This document shows positions 24,958 through 34,494 of a stretch of DNA of 64,000 nucleotides, piece after piece (position 1 is the stretch's first letter; each line of letters begins with the position of its first letter). The notes under the pieces were generated by a model that worked only from the letters and a program-made list of their open reading frames with translations, was not told the DNA's origin and made no database searches. The DNA is taken from contig NZ_JAUASW010000001.1 in the NCBI RefSeq assembly GCF_030345705.1, positions 1,550,001 to 1,614,000 on the forward strand. Direction: 5' to 3'. Made by a program: the position numbers and the translations under genes. Source of the DNA: Pelomonas sp. SE-A7 (GTDB lineage: Bacteria; Pseudomonadota; Gammaproteobacteria; Burkholderiales; Burkholderiaceae_C).

Positions 24958-24986
24958 TTGACACTGCTGCGACCGGCTCCTTAAGC
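24958..24986 (+). promoter_or_regulatory. Candidate promoter for the NlpC/P60 gene
   Basis: TTGACA (24958-24963) matches the -35 consensus exactly. After a 17-nt spacer comes TTAAGC (24981-24986), a weak -10. The leader to the ATG at 25008 would be about 15 nt. Confidence 0.45.
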
Positions 24987-25007
24987 TGCGCGGCCAAGTC
25001 TCCTCCC

Positions 25008-25766
25008 ATGCCTGATTCCCGACGCGCAGCCGCGCGCCTCCTCCCCCGCCAGACAGCTTGCCTGCACCGGTTCGCCGGTGCGGCCCTGCTGTGCCTGGCC
25101 GCGGCAGCGGCGCAGGCCCAGCAGAGCGCCCCTGTGCCGCCGCCCGGCATGGTGACCGGCGCCTGGGGCCAGGGCGAGCAGATGATGGCGGCGCTGCCGG
25201 CCGGCGCCGCGAGCGTGCCGTTGGCCGGTCCCAGCGTGGTGGCCAACGACCCGGTCAGCCGCTTCCTGCAGCAACGCGGGCTGCTCACCAGCCCCGGCTC
25301 CAGCAAGCTGCTGAACCAGGTTCGGGACACGGCCTCCGAGCTGGTGCTCTCGGCCATGAATTTCCTGGGCGTGCCCTACAAGCGCGGCGGCAACTCCGAG
25401 GAGAACGGCTTCGACTGCAGCGGCTTCACCCGCTACATCTTCGAGATGTCGGTGGGCATGGTGCTGCCGCATCGCGCGGACGAACAGGCCCGACTGAGCA
25501 GCCTGCTGCCGATCCGCCGTGACGAGCTCAAGCCCGGCGACCTGGTGTTCTTCAACACCATGCGCCAGACCTTCTCCCACGTGGGCATCTACGTCGGCGA
25601 GGGCAAGTTCATCCATGCGCCGCGCACCGGCAGTGCGGTGCGTGTCGAGGACATGCGCGAGGCCTACTGGTCCAAGCGCTTCACCGGCGCTCGTCGCGCC
25701 GCCCTGCCCGGCGCCACGCCGGCTACCGCCGAAGCGGCCGGCACGGCGCTGACAGTCGCGCACTGA
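25008..25766 (+). CDS. Exported NlpC/P60 (C40) peptidoglycan endopeptidase
   Basis: 252 aa from the ATG at 25008. A signal peptide ends at about AAAAAQAQ. The C40 domain has LGVPYKRGGNS, the nucleophile Cys137 in NGFDCSGFTRY, His191 in FSHVGIYVG and His203 in FIHAPRTG, the full catalytic triad. Such enzymes cut D-Glu-mDAP bonds in the stem peptides of the cell wall. The 240 nt upstream contain a candidate promoter and no other gene. Confidence 0.92.
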   Translation: MPDSRRAAARLLPRQTACLHRFAGAALLCLAAAAAQAQQSAPVPPPGMVTGAWGQGEQMMAALPAGAASVPLAGPSVVANDPVSRFLQQRGLLTSPGSSKLLNQVRDTASELVLSAMNFLGVPYKRGGNSEENGFDCSGFTRYIFEMSVGMVLPHRADEQARLSSLLPIRRDELKPGDLVFFNTMRQTFSHVGIYVGEGKFIHAPRTGSAVRVEDMREAYWSKRFTGARRAALPGATPATAEAAGTALTVAH

Positions 25767-25860
25767 GCGTCGCCTAGGCCCCGGGGCCCCACAGTCCGGC
25801 ACGAATCTTGCCGCAGGTGTCGGGAGGCGGTGATTTCCGTCAGATGTAAGGATCCCCGAC

Positions 25861-26997
25861 ATGCAGAGCCCCTCGGCAGCTCCCTTGCTCACCATCGTCG
25901 TCCCCACTTTCAACGAGACCCAGAACCTGGCCGAACTGGCGCGGCGCCTGGAGCAAGTGCTGGCCGGCGTGACCTGGGAGCTGATCTTCGTCGACGACGA
26001 TTCACCCGATGGCACGGCCGCCGAGGCACGTCGCCTGGCGCAGCAGGACGGCCGGATCCGCTGCCTGCAAAGAATCGGGCGGCGCGGACTGTCTTCCGCC
26101 TGCATCGAAGGCCTGCTAGCCAGCAGTGCGCCCTTCCTGGCGGTCATGGACGCCGACCTGCAGCATGACGAAACCCTGCTGGCGCCCATGCTGATGGCCC
26201 TGCGCAGCGAGCCGCTGGACATCGTCGTTGGCAGTCGCTACATGGACGGCGGCAGCGTCGGCGACTGGGACGGCGGCCGCCAGCAGATCAGCCGCCTCGC
26301 CACGCGCATCAGCCGCCTGGTCGTGCCGGCGACGCTGACCGACCCGATGAGCGGCTTCTTCATGCTTCGAGCCGACACCTTCCATGCCCATGTGCGCCAG
26401 CTGTCGGCCCTGGGCTTCAAGATCCTGATCGACCTGTTTGCCTCCTCGCCGGTGCCGCTGCGCTTCAAGGAGCTGCCCTACACCTTCCGCAACCGAGTGG
26501 CCGGCGAGAGCAAGCTGGACCATCAGGTGGCCTGGGACTATGGCCTGCTGCTGCTCGACAAGCTGGTGGGCCATGTGGTGCCGGCCCGCTTCATCTCGTT
26601 TGCGCTGATAGGCGGCCTGGGCGTGTTCGTGCACCTGCTGGTGCTGAGCCTGCTGTTCCATGGCTTCCACCTGGAGTTCGGATTCAGTCAGGCGGCCGCG
26701 GCCGGCGTGGCCATGCTGGGCAATTTCAGCGTCAACAACCTGCTGACCTACCGCGACCGGCGCCTGCGTGGCGCCGAGTGGGTCAAGGGCCTGTTGTCGT
26801 TCGTCCTGGTCTGTGCCGTCGGCGCGGTCGCCAATGTGGGCATCGCGAGCTACATCTTCAGCAGCCAGGGCACCTGGCTGATCGCGGCCCTGGCCGGCAT
26901 CCTGGTCGGTGCGGTCTGGAACTACGCGGTCAGCTCGGTCTATACCTGGGGCCGCAAGCCGAGACCGGTGAGCATCGCCTCCGCGCCCAGCGCATGA
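25861..26997 (+). CDS. GT2 dolichyl/polyprenyl-phosphate sugar synthase fused to a GtrA membrane domain
   Basis: 378 aa. Residues 1 to about 240 are a DPM1-like family 2 glycosyltransferase (VVPTFNETQNL, FVDDDSPDGT, VMDADLQHDE, ADPMSGFFML-like LTDPMSGFFML). Residues about 245-370 form four GtrA-type membrane helices (FISFALIGGLGVFVHLL, FSVNNLLTYR). It probably loads a sugar on undecaprenyl phosphate and helps move it across the membrane. It overlaps the GT39 gene by 4 nt, which could use this lipid-linked sugar. AAGGA lies 9 nt before the ATG. Confidence 0.88.
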   Translation: MQSPSAAPLLTIVVPTFNETQNLAELARRLEQVLAGVTWELIFVDDDSPDGTAAEARRLAQQDGRIRCLQRIGRRGLSSACIEGLLASSAPFLAVMDADLQHDETLLAPMLMALRSEPLDIVVGSRYMDGGSVGDWDGGRQQISRLATRISRLVVPATLTDPMSGFFMLRADTFHAHVRQLSALGFKILIDLFASSPVPLRFKELPYTFRNRVAGESKLDHQVAWDYGLLLLDKLVGHVVPARFISFALIGGLGVFVHLLVLSLLFHGFHLEFGFSQAAAAGVAMLGNFSVNNLLTYRDRRLRGAEWVKGLLSFVLVCAVGAVANVGIASYIFSSQGTWLIAALAGILVGAVWNYAVSSVYTWGRKPRPVSIASAPSA

Positions 26998-28592
26998 GCG
27001 GTGCAGCGGCCCGGGCCGCCACGGTCCTGCAGCGGCTCGCGCTGTTGCTGAGCCTGCTCGCGTTGGGCTATGGCATTCAGCTGGCCCTGGGCCCCTGGCG
27101 CGACCAGGCCCTGCAGGTCGACGAACTGCACTTCGCCAATTGCGCCGTTCAGGCCTGGTCGGCCGGCAGTTGGCCCAGCCTCGGCTGCCACGACAACAAG
27201 CCGCCGCTGGTCTACCTGGTCTACCAGGTCCTGGTCACCCTGGCGCAGGGCTACAGCCCGCCAGTCCTGAAGCTGGCGGCCTATGCGGTGCTGGCCGTTT
27301 TGACCGGGCTTTGCGCCGCGCTGGGCCAGCGCCTCGCGGGCCGTTCCGGTGCCCTGGTCAGTGCCAGCCTGGTGCTGTTGGCGCTGGCCCCCGACAGCAG
27401 CCTGCATGCGCTCAAGACCGAGACCCTGGGCATGTGCCTGGTGTTGTCCGCCGCCTTGCTGCTGGCACCACGCACCGATCAGCCCGGCCGACGGAGACTG
27501 GCAATGGCGGGCCTGCTGCTGGGCCTCGCGGTGCTGACCAAGCAGACCTATGCCTTGATCCCGCTGCTGCTACCGCTGTGGCTCTACCTGGCCGACCCGC
27601 AGCCCCGCACGGGCCTGCGGCTGCGCGGGGCCATCGTCGGCGGCCTCTGCTGCGGCGGGGTCGCGCTGCTGGTGCTTGCCGCCTTCTGGTTCTGGTGCTG
27701 GAGCCAGGGCCGCAGCGAGGACCTGCTGGCCTCGTTCTTCCTCTACCCCGCCGTCTACGGCCAGGGACCGCCGGCCGGCGCCCAGGCCTGGTCCTACCGC
27801 GTGGTCGACCTGCTGATCGGCGTCAGCGAGCAGCGCTACCTGCTGGCCCTGGGCCTGCTCGCCGCCATGCTCCAGGGCCTGCTTGATCGCAGCAGGCCGG
27901 CGACGGCACCCGACCGGCTGCGCCTGCTGCTGGTGCTGATCACGCTCGCGCTGTTGTTGCCGCTGCTGGTGGCGCCCAATCTCTTCACCTACCACCTGAT
28001 CGTCATCTGGGCGATGGGCGCACCGCTGGCGGCCGGCGCACTCGGTGGCCTGACCCAAAGCCTGGCCAAGCGATGGCCTGCTGCACCAGCCTTGCCGAGC
28101 CTGCTGTTGCTCGCCACCGCGCTGACGACCCTGGTCCAAACCTGGCAGAACCAGGCCGGCCATGGCCAGAGCCTGCCGGCCGCAGCGCCGGTGCGGCTGC
28201 CCGAAGCCCCGGGACGCTACGGCTATCTGCTGGGTTTCCCCGATCCCACCTTCTACCTGGACAACGGGCTGCGGCCGTCCAGCGAACTGCTCTTCCCCTG
28301 GGCCCTGCCCGGCTTCCAGGCATCCTGGGCCTACACGCCACCCAGGCCGGGCAGCGCGCTGGCCGATCGGCTGGGTGCCGTCCAGCAGCGCAATCTGCAG
28401 CGCCTGTTCGCTGACTTCGGCCGCAATCCGCCCGCCTATATCGCCGTGGTGTCCGAGCCCGGCTGGCAGCTGCCGAGCGGGCGAGTGAGCCTGGTCGAAG
28501 GCGTTGATGCCTATCTGGCCAGCCATTGCGAGCAGCACGCCACGCGCGCCGCCAGCCGCGGCCGCCAGGTCGCGCTGTTTCGCTGTTTCTGA
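26994..28592 (+). CDS. GT39 (ArnT/PMT-type) membrane glycosyltransferase
   Basis: 532 aa from the ATG that overlaps the GT2-GtrA stop. The first periplasmic loop holds the acidic signature QVDELHFANCAVQAW and the motif CHDNKPPLVYL, as in ArnT and protein O-mannosyltransferases. About a dozen membrane helices follow, then a periplasmic C-terminal part (about 390-532). It likely transfers a sugar from a polyprenyl phosphate carrier to lipid A, another glycolipid or a protein. The acceptor cannot be read from the sequence. Confidence 0.82.
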   Translation: MSGAAARAATVLQRLALLLSLLALGYGIQLALGPWRDQALQVDELHFANCAVQAWSAGSWPSLGCHDNKPPLVYLVYQVLVTLAQGYSPPVLKLAAYAVLAVLTGLCAALGQRLAGRSGALVSASLVLLALAPDSSLHALKTETLGMCLVLSAALLLAPRTDQPGRRRLAMAGLLLGLAVLTKQTYALIPLLLPLWLYLADPQPRTGLRLRGAIVGGLCCGGVALLVLAAFWFWCWSQGRSEDLLASFFLYPAVYGQGPPAGAQAWSYRVVDLLIGVSEQRYLLALGLLAAMLQGLLDRSRPATAPDRLRLLLVLITLALLLPLLVAPNLFTYHLIVIWAMGAPLAAGALGGLTQSLAKRWPAAPALPSLLLLATALTTLVQTWQNQAGHGQSLPAAAPVRLPEAPGRYGYLLGFPDPTFYLDNGLRPSSELLFPWALPGFQASWAYTPPRPGSALADRLGAVQQRNLQRLFADFGRNPPAYIAVVSEPGWQLPSGRVSLVEGVDAYLASHCEQHATRAASRGRQVALFRCF

Positions 28593-28634
28593 GGCGCCAC
28601 GCCCGGCAGGCAAGACCCGGCATAGGATGGCGCC

Positions 28635-29432
28635 ATGCCATTCCGCCTGCCTTGGCTGCTGCTGCCGCTGCTGTTCCTGCCGCTGCTCGTGCCCGGCGCG
28701 GCGCAGGCCCAGGACTGCCCGCGCCCCCTGGTGGTGGCCATGTCGTCGATGAATCCGAGGCCCGGCATGGCGCCTTCGGCGCTGGAACGCATGGCCGAGG
28801 ACCTGATGGCCGAGCTGGCCAATCGCAGCGGCCTGCGCATAGAGCGGCGGGAGATGCCGCGTATCCGCGCCTTCAATGAATTCAAGACCGGCACGGTCGA
28901 CCTGGTGCCGGTGGCCACTCGCACCGACGAGCGCGAAGGCTGGGGCCGCTTGCTGCCCATGGGCAGGGCCAAGGCCATGCTGCTGGTGCGCAAGGACCGT
29001 GCTGGCGCCCTGCACAAGCCCGAGGACCTGCTGTACCAGGCACTGACCGTGAGCCTGGTGCGCGGCCAGGCCTTCGGCCTGCGGTTCGACAGCTTCGTCG
29101 AAAAGCTGGAACGCGCCGGCCGGCTCAGCGTGGTCAGCGACCAGCTGGCCATCGTCCGAATGATCAAGGCCGGCCGCAGCGACGCCGCACTCGGGCTGCC
29201 GGCCGTGTTCGAACCGGCCTTGCAGGCCGAGGGCTGGGCCGACGAGATTCGTATCCTCGATCTGGACCTGGCCGATGCCGTGGACGAAGGCACCTACGTC
29301 TCGCGACTGACGCCGGCCGGCTGCGTGGAGCGGCTGGAGAAGGCCAGCGAGCAGCTGCGCGAGAGCGGCTGGTACCGCGGTCTGCAGGTCCGCCATCTGT
29401 CGCCTGCGATGCGGCAGGGCCTGCTGCCCTGA
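28635..29432 (+). CDS. Periplasmic solute-binding protein, family 3-like, without permease
   Basis: 265 aa with signal peptide (LLLPLLFLPLLVPGAAQAQ). The two-lobe family 3 pattern is visible: RIRAFNEFKTGTVDLVPVA and AIVRMIKAGRSDAALGLP. There are no ABC permease or ATPase genes beside it. It may belong to a group of stand-alone binding proteins with sensing roles. It lies 42 nt after the GT39 gene. Confidence 0.7.
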   Translation: MPFRLPWLLLPLLFLPLLVPGAAQAQDCPRPLVVAMSSMNPRPGMAPSALERMAEDLMAELANRSGLRIERREMPRIRAFNEFKTGTVDLVPVATRTDEREGWGRLLPMGRAKAMLLVRKDRAGALHKPEDLLYQALTVSLVRGQAFGLRFDSFVEKLERAGRLSVVSDQLAIVRMIKAGRSDAALGLPAVFEPALQAEGWADEIRILDLDLADAVDEGTYVSRLTPAGCVERLEKASEQLRESGWYRGLQVRHLSPAMRQGLLP

Positions 29433-29481
29433 TCCCGCTCGCCTCAACGAACGGCGGAACACATCCGAGCTGAGCACACCG

Positions 29482-30501
29482 TCATTCGACAGCTGCAGGC
29501 TCTTCGCTCTCCGTGTGCCGGTCAGGCTCGGTGGTGCTGAGGATCTCGCTCAGCACGGACGTGGCGTAGGTTCCTGCCGGCAAGGAGAACGCCAGCACCA
29601 GCTGATCGGCCTGCGGCCATTCCCATGACATCTCTGCCGGGCTGGCCACCAGGGCGCGGCGCTCCTGGTCCAGGCCGGCGTGCTCCATGCCGTCGCACAA
29701 GATGGCGTGACGATCTGCGACGCCGTTTTCCAGCGCCTGCGCCTGGTCGGTGGTGGTCACGCGGCCCCGGCCCCACAGCGGTCCGGTGGGCCGGCCCGCA
29801 TCGTCCATCGCATCGCCAGGCAAGCTCTTGCCCCAGAGCCCCTGCTGGATGCGCAGCGCCAGCACTTCGTTGAAAACAAAGGAGCGCACCGCCGACAGGT
29901 AGATGCCCTTCTTCTTCGGGTTGCGCACGCGGATCTCGCGCGCCAGCATGGCCCTGCCCTGCTCGACGTTTCCGCCGTCATGGCCGAAGCGCTGGGCGCC
30001 GAAGTAGTTGGGCACGCCCTGTGACGCCACGGCCTTGAGATTGGCCTCGATGGCTTCGCGGTCGCCGCTCACCTCACGCAAGACGATGCGGAAGCGGTTG
30101 CCCTGCAGATCACCGGGGCGCAGCTTCTTGACGTGGCGGCTCTGGCTCAGCACCTTGAATTCCGGATGCTGAAGCTGGGTCAGGTCCGGCGTCTCGCCCT
30201 TGGGTAGATAGATGCTGAACCACTGACGCGTGATGGCGTAGCGGTCCTTGAGGCCGGCATAGCCCACGTCCCATTCCTGCACGCCGGCGGCCACGGCCAG
30301 CTGCTGGGCGACGAAGGCGGTGTTGGCACCGTTCTTCTCGACCTCCAGCCAGATGTGCTCGCCGCTACCTGAAGGCAGCTGCAGCGGCAGCTCGGTCACC
30401 ACGAAATCCTCGTTGAGGAGCTTCAGCGTGGCGCTGGCGCCGCTGGCCGGATAGGCCTTGGGCCACGGCGGCAGGGTCGTGTATTGAGGAGCGTCGGTCA
30501 T
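29482..30501 (-). CDS. truD: tRNA pseudouridine(13) synthase TruD
   Basis: 339 aa. It has the catalytic Asp region VGYAGLKDRYAITRQWFS, LQGNRFRIVLRE and NYFGAQRFGHDGGNVE, all conserved in TruD. It converts U13 of tRNA-Glu to pseudouridine. It lies 14 nt after udk, so the two are probably co-transcribed. Confidence 0.93.
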   Translation of the reverse strand: MTDAPQYTTLPPWPKAYPASGASATLKLLNEDFVVTELPLQLPSGSGEHIWLEVEKNGANTAFVAQQLAVAAGVQEWDVGYAGLKDRYAITRQWFSIYLPKGETPDLTQLQHPEFKVLSQSRHVKKLRPGDLQGNRFRIVLREVSGDREAIEANLKAVASQGVPNYFGAQRFGHDGGNVEQGRAMLAREIRVRNPKKKGIYLSAVRSFVFNEVLALRIQQGLWGKSLPGDAMDDAGRPTGPLWGRGRVTTTDQAQALENGVADRHAILCDGMEHAGLDQERRALVASPAEMSWEWPQADQLVLAFSLPAGTYATSVLSEILSTTEPDRHTESEEPAAVE

Positions 30502-30515
30502 GAGCGGTCTGAGGC

Positions 30516-31157
30516 TCAGCCCCCCGCGATATCGCGCAGCAGACTCATCACCTTGGTGGTGATGATGTCCACCGCCGGGCCGTTGGCACCGTGCGGCAGG
30601 ATCACGTCGGCATTGCGCTTGGTCGGCTCGATGAACTGCTTGTGCATGGGGCGCACGGTTTCCAGGTACTGGTTCACCACCGACTCGGTGCTGCGGCCGC
30701 GCTCCGAGATATCGCGCTGCAGCCGGCGGATGAAGCGCACGTCGGAGGCGGTGTCCACATAGACCTTCAGCGACATCATGTTGCGCAGCTTGGTGTCGTA
30801 CAGGGCGAACAGGCCCTCGACCAGGATCACCGGTGCGGGCTTGACGGTGATGGTTTCGCTGGAGCGGTTGTCGGCCGCGAAGTCATACACCGGCATCTCT
30901 ATCGCCTCGCCCTTGCGCAGCGCGGCCAGGTGCTGGGTCATCAGCGGCCAGTCAAAAGCATCGGGATGGTCGTAGTTCTGCTTGCGCCGGTCTTCCGGCG
31001 CCATGTGGCTCTGGTCGCGGTAGTAGTCGTCCTGCATCACCACCGCCACGTTCTCCGTCCCGATGGCGGCCAGCACCTGGCGCGTCACCGTCGATTTGCC
31101 GCTGCCGCTGCCCCCTGCGACACCGATGACGAAAGGTTTTTGAGAGGTCTTGGGCAT
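30516..31157 (-). CDS. udk: Uridine kinase
   Basis: 213 aa from the ATG at 31157. P-loop GVAGGSGSGKST, the YYRDQSHM and NYDHPDAFDW substrate motifs, and VILVEGLFALYD are diagnostic. It phosphorylates uridine and cytidine with ATP or GTP. A TAAAAT -10-like hexamer lies on the minus strand at 31222-31217, supporting a start of transcription separate from the paa operon, which ends 120 nt upstream. Confidence 0.94.
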   Translation of the reverse strand: MPKTSQKPFVIGVAGGSGSGKSTVTRQVLAAIGTENVAVVMQDDYYRDQSHMAPEDRRKQNYDHPDAFDWPLMTQHLAALRKGEAIEMPVYDFAADNRSSETITVKPAPVILVEGLFALYDTKLRNMMSLKVYVDTASDVRFIRRLQRDISERGRSTESVVNQYLETVRPMHKQFIEPTKRNADVILPHGANGPAVDIITTKVMSLLRDIAGG

Positions 31158-31276
31158 GAACTGCGGGTACGGGGACGGGCTGGGGAGATGCCTGGGTATT
31201 TCCGGGCGGGGAGCGGATTTTAGGCGGGCTGCGAGGCCGCTTCCGCTGCGAGGCGGTCGGCCGCTCCCGCCAAGAC

Positions 31277-33325
31277 TCACCCCACCCTCTTCGCCACCAA
31301 GGTCAAGATGTCATAGCTGGCCACCAGCTCCCCTCGCTGGTTCATCACCTGCACGTCCCAAGCCACCACGCCTTGGGGCGGCTGGTCGGGGCGGTTGCCG
31401 CGGTCGATGCGGCGCTTGCAGGTCAGGCGGGCCTGGATGGTGTCGCCGATGGCGACCGGGTTGACGAAGCGCAGGGTGTCGAGGCCGTAGTTGGCCAGCA
31501 CCGGGCCGGGGGCCGGTGAGACGAAGAGGCCGGCAGCAGCACTCAAGACGAAGTAGCCATGCGCGATGCGCTGGCCGAACTGGGTGTCCTTGGCCGCGAT
31601 CTCGTCGAAGTGCATGTAGAAGAAGTCGCCCGAGATGCCGCCGAAGTTGACGATGTCGGCCTCGCTGACGGTACGGCGGTGCGTGAGCAGCGAGTCGCCG
31701 ACCTGGATCTCCTCGAAGTGCTTGCGGAACGGGTGGATCGGGTCCTCGTTCACCTTGGCGCCGCGCTGGTACTCGCCGGTGATGGCGGTCAGCATGGTCG
31801 GCGAGCCCTGCACGGCGCAGCGCTGCAGGTAGTGCTTGACGGCACGGATGCCGCCCAGCTCCTCGCCGCCGCCGGCGCGGCCCGGGCCGCCATGCTTGAG
31901 CTGCGGCATGGGCGAGCCATGGCCGGTCGATTCCTTGGCGGCCTCGCGGTCCAGCACATGGATGCGGCCGTGGAAGGCGCCTGCATGCAGCACCGCTTGC
32001 GCGGCCAGCGAAGGCGTCTTGGTGATCACCGAGCCGACCAGGCTGCCGCGGCCCTTGGCGGCCAGTTCCAGCGCGCCGTCGAAATCGTCGTAAGGCATCA
32101 GCGTCGAGACCGGGCCGAAGGCCTCGACCTCGTGCACCGTCTTGTTCGCAAAGGCATCGCGGCACAGCAGCAGCGTGGGCGCGAAGAAGGAACCATTGGC
32201 CACGCCCTCGCCCACCGGCGCGAAGCCATCGGCGGCGCCAAGGATGACCTCGTTGCCCTTGGCCAGCATGGCCACGCGCTCGGCCACGTCGGCCTGCTGG
32301 GCCTTGGAGGCCAGCGCGCCCATCTTGACGCCCTCGACCGCCGGGTCGCCGGCCTTGACCTTGAGCAGGCGCTCACGCAGCTTGGCGGCCACCGCATCGA
32401 TGTGCTTGGCCGGCACGATGGCGCGGCGGATGGCCGTGCACTTCTGGCCGGTCTTGGCGCTCATCTCGCGGAAGACCTCGCGCACGAACAGGTCGAACTC
32501 GGGATCGTCCGGCGTCACGTCGGGTGCCAGGATGGCGCAGTTCAGGCTGTCGGCCTCGGCATTGAAGGGGATGCTGCGGGCGATCAGGTTCTTGTTCACG
32601 CGCAGCATCGAGGCCGTGTCGGCCGAGCCGGTGAAGGTGACGACGTCGGTCTCCTCCAACCGGTCCAGCAGGTCACCTGAGCTGCCGACCACCAACTGCA
32701 GCGCGCCGGCCGGCAGCAGGCCGCTCTGCTGGATCAGGCGCACGCAGGCTTCAGCCACATAGGAGGTCGCCGTCGCCGGCTTGACTATGCAGGGCATGCC
32801 AGCCACGAAGCTGGGCGCGAACTTCTCCAGCATCCCCCACATCGGGAAGTTGAAGGCATTGATGTGCACCGCCACGCCGCGCTTGGGCACCAGCACATGC
32901 GAGCCCATGAACTGGCCCTCGCGGCCCAGCGGCACGGCCGGACCCTCATGCACCACATTGCTCGACGGCAGCTCGCGGCGGCCGGTGCTCGCGTAGGCGA
33001 ACAAGGTGCCGATGCCACCCTCGATGTCGATCCACGAATCGGCGCGAGTGGAGCCGGTGTGGGTCGAGATCGCGTAGAGCTCTTCCTTGCGCTCCATCAG
33101 GTAGCTGGCCAGCGCCTTCAGCGTGGCGGCCCGCTGCTGGAAGTCGAGCTTCAAGAGCGAGGGCAGCGCCATGCCGCGGGCAAAGGCCAGGCTCTCGCCG
33201 AAGTCGATCTCGTCCGCATGGGTCAGCGCGACCTCGCGGCCATTGATCGCACTGTGCAGCGCACGGCCGGCCGTGGCGCCGATCCAGCGGTCGGCGATGA
33301 AGCTCTGGAGGATGGGGGTGCTCAA
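31277..33325 (-). CDS. paaZ: Oxepin-CoA hydrolase / 3-oxo-5,6-dehydrosuberyl-CoA semialdehyde dehydrogenase PaaZ
   Basis: 682 aa fusion. The N-terminal aldehyde dehydrogenase (about 1-515) has the catalytic Cys in KTGQKCTAIRRAI and the Glu in FNAEADSLN. The C-terminal MaoC-type hydratase (about 535-682) has SGDFFYMHFDE. Together they open the oxepin ring made from phenylacetyl-CoA and oxidise the resulting aldehyde. The ATG overlaps the preceding binding-protein gene by 4 nt, so it is the last gene of the paa operon. Confidence 0.95.
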   Translation of the reverse strand: MSTPILQSFIADRWIGATAGRALHSAINGREVALTHADEIDFGESLAFARGMALPSLLKLDFQQRAATLKALASYLMERKEELYAISTHTGSTRADSWIDIEGGIGTLFAYASTGRRELPSSNVVHEGPAVPLGREGQFMGSHVLVPKRGVAVHINAFNFPMWGMLEKFAPSFVAGMPCIVKPATATSYVAEACVRLIQQSGLLPAGALQLVVGSSGDLLDRLEETDVVTFTGSADTASMLRVNKNLIARSIPFNAEADSLNCAILAPDVTPDDPEFDLFVREVFREMSAKTGQKCTAIRRAIVPAKHIDAVAAKLRERLLKVKAGDPAVEGVKMGALASKAQQADVAERVAMLAKGNEVILGAADGFAPVGEGVANGSFFAPTLLLCRDAFANKTVHEVEAFGPVSTLMPYDDFDGALELAAKGRGSLVGSVITKTPSLAAQAVLHAGAFHGRIHVLDREAAKESTGHGSPMPQLKHGGPGRAGGGEELGGIRAVKHYLQRCAVQGSPTMLTAITGEYQRGAKVNEDPIHPFRKHFEEIQVGDSLLTHRRTVSEADIVNFGGISGDFFYMHFDEIAAKDTQFGQRIAHGYFVLSAAAGLFVSPAPGPVLANYGLDTLRFVNPVAIGDTIQARLTCKRRIDRGNRPDQPPQGVVAWDVQVMNQRGELVASYDILTLVAKRVG

Positions 33326-34479
33326 GGTGCGTACTTCCAGGTTCCGTTTTCGATCTTGACCATCACGCGGGCGCGCTGGTCCAGGCCCAGGTGGTCGTTG
33401 GGCGACATGTTGAACACGCCATGGGCGACCGGCAGTTCCTTGACGCCTTCCAGCGCATCGCGCAGCGCGGCGCGGAAGGCCGGCGTGCCCGGCTGGGCCT
33501 TGGTCTTGAGCGCAGCGGGGATGGCCGCGGCCAGCAACTGGCCGGCGTCCCAGGCATGGCCGCCGAAGGTCGAGACCGTGCCCTTGCCGAAGGCGGCTTC
33601 GTACTTGGCCACATAGTCGCTGGCGCTCTTCTTGGCCGGATGGTCGGCCGGCAGCTGGGCCACGACCAGCACCGGGCCCGAGGGCAGGAAGGTGCCTTCC
33701 ACGTCCTTGCCGCCTACGCGCAGGAAGTCGTTGTTGGCCACGCCATGGGTCTGGTAGATCTTGCCGGAGTAGCCGCGTTCCTTCAGCGTCTTCTGCGGCA
33801 GCGCGGCCGGCGTGCCCGAGCCGGCAATCAGGATGGCCTCGGGCTTGGCCGCCATCAGCTTGAGCACCTGGCCGGTCACCGAGGTGTCGGTGCGGGCATA
33901 GCGCTCGTTGGCCACGATGTTCAGGCCCTTGATGCCGGCGATCTTGTTGAACTCGCCGTACCAGCCCTCGCCGTAGGCATCGGCAAAGCCGATGAAACCC
34001 ACCGACTTGACGCCCTGGGCCGCCATGTGGGTGGCGATGGCCAGGGCCATCATGATGTCGTTCTGAGGCGTCTTGAACACCCAGCGCTTCTTGGCATCGA
34101 CCGGCTCGACGATGCGGGCCGAGGCGGCCATCGAGATCATCGGCGTCTGGCCCTCGGCCACCACGTCGATCATGGCCAGCGAGTTGGGCGTGACGGTGGA
34201 ACCGATCACCACGTCGACCTTGTGCTCGGTCAGGAACTTGCGGGTGTTGGCCACGGCCTGCGTCGTGTCCGAGGCGTCGTCCAAGACGATGTAGTTGACC
34301 TTCTGGCCGGCGATGGTCGTCGGCAGCAGGGTGAAGGTGTTCTTTTCGGGAATGCCCAGCGAGGCGGCCGGGCCGGTGGCCGAGACGGTCACGCCCACGT
34401 TGATGTCGGCCAGCGCGCCAGCGGCCAGCAAGGAGGATGCGGCCAGGGCCAGCAGCGAACGGATCATCGGCTTCATCAT
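33322..34479 (-). CDS. LivK-like periplasmic binding protein inside the paa operon
   Basis: 385 aa with signal peptide SLLALAASSLLAAGALA and AGGAG before the start. It is a type I periplasmic fold: INVGVTVSATGPAASLGI at the start, VDVVIGSTVTPNSLAM, SVGFIGFADAYGEGWYGEF. Homologues serve branched-chain or aromatic-acid ABC importers. No permease or ATPase gene is in the cluster. Its position between paaR and paaZ suggests binding of phenylacetate or a related aromatic acid, which is inference. Confidence 0.85.
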   Translation of the reverse strand: MMKPMIRSLLALAASSLLAAGALADINVGVTVSATGPAASLGIPEKNTFTLLPTTIAGQKVNYIVLDDASDTTQAVANTRKFLTEHKVDVVIGSTVTPNSLAMIDVVAEGQTPMISMAASARIVEPVDAKKRWVFKTPQNDIMMALAIATHMAAQGVKSVGFIGFADAYGEGWYGEFNKIAGIKGLNIVANERYARTDTSVTGQVLKLMAAKPEAILIAGSGTPAALPQKTLKERGYSGKIYQTHGVANNDFLRVGGKDVEGTFLPSGPVLVVAQLPADHPAKKSASDYVAKYEAAFGKGTVSTFGGHAWDAGQLLAAAIPAALKTKAQPGTPAFRAALRDALEGVKELPVAHGVFNMSPNDHLGLDQRARVMVKIENGTWKYAP

Positions 34480-34494
34480 CGTCGTCGTCTCCTG

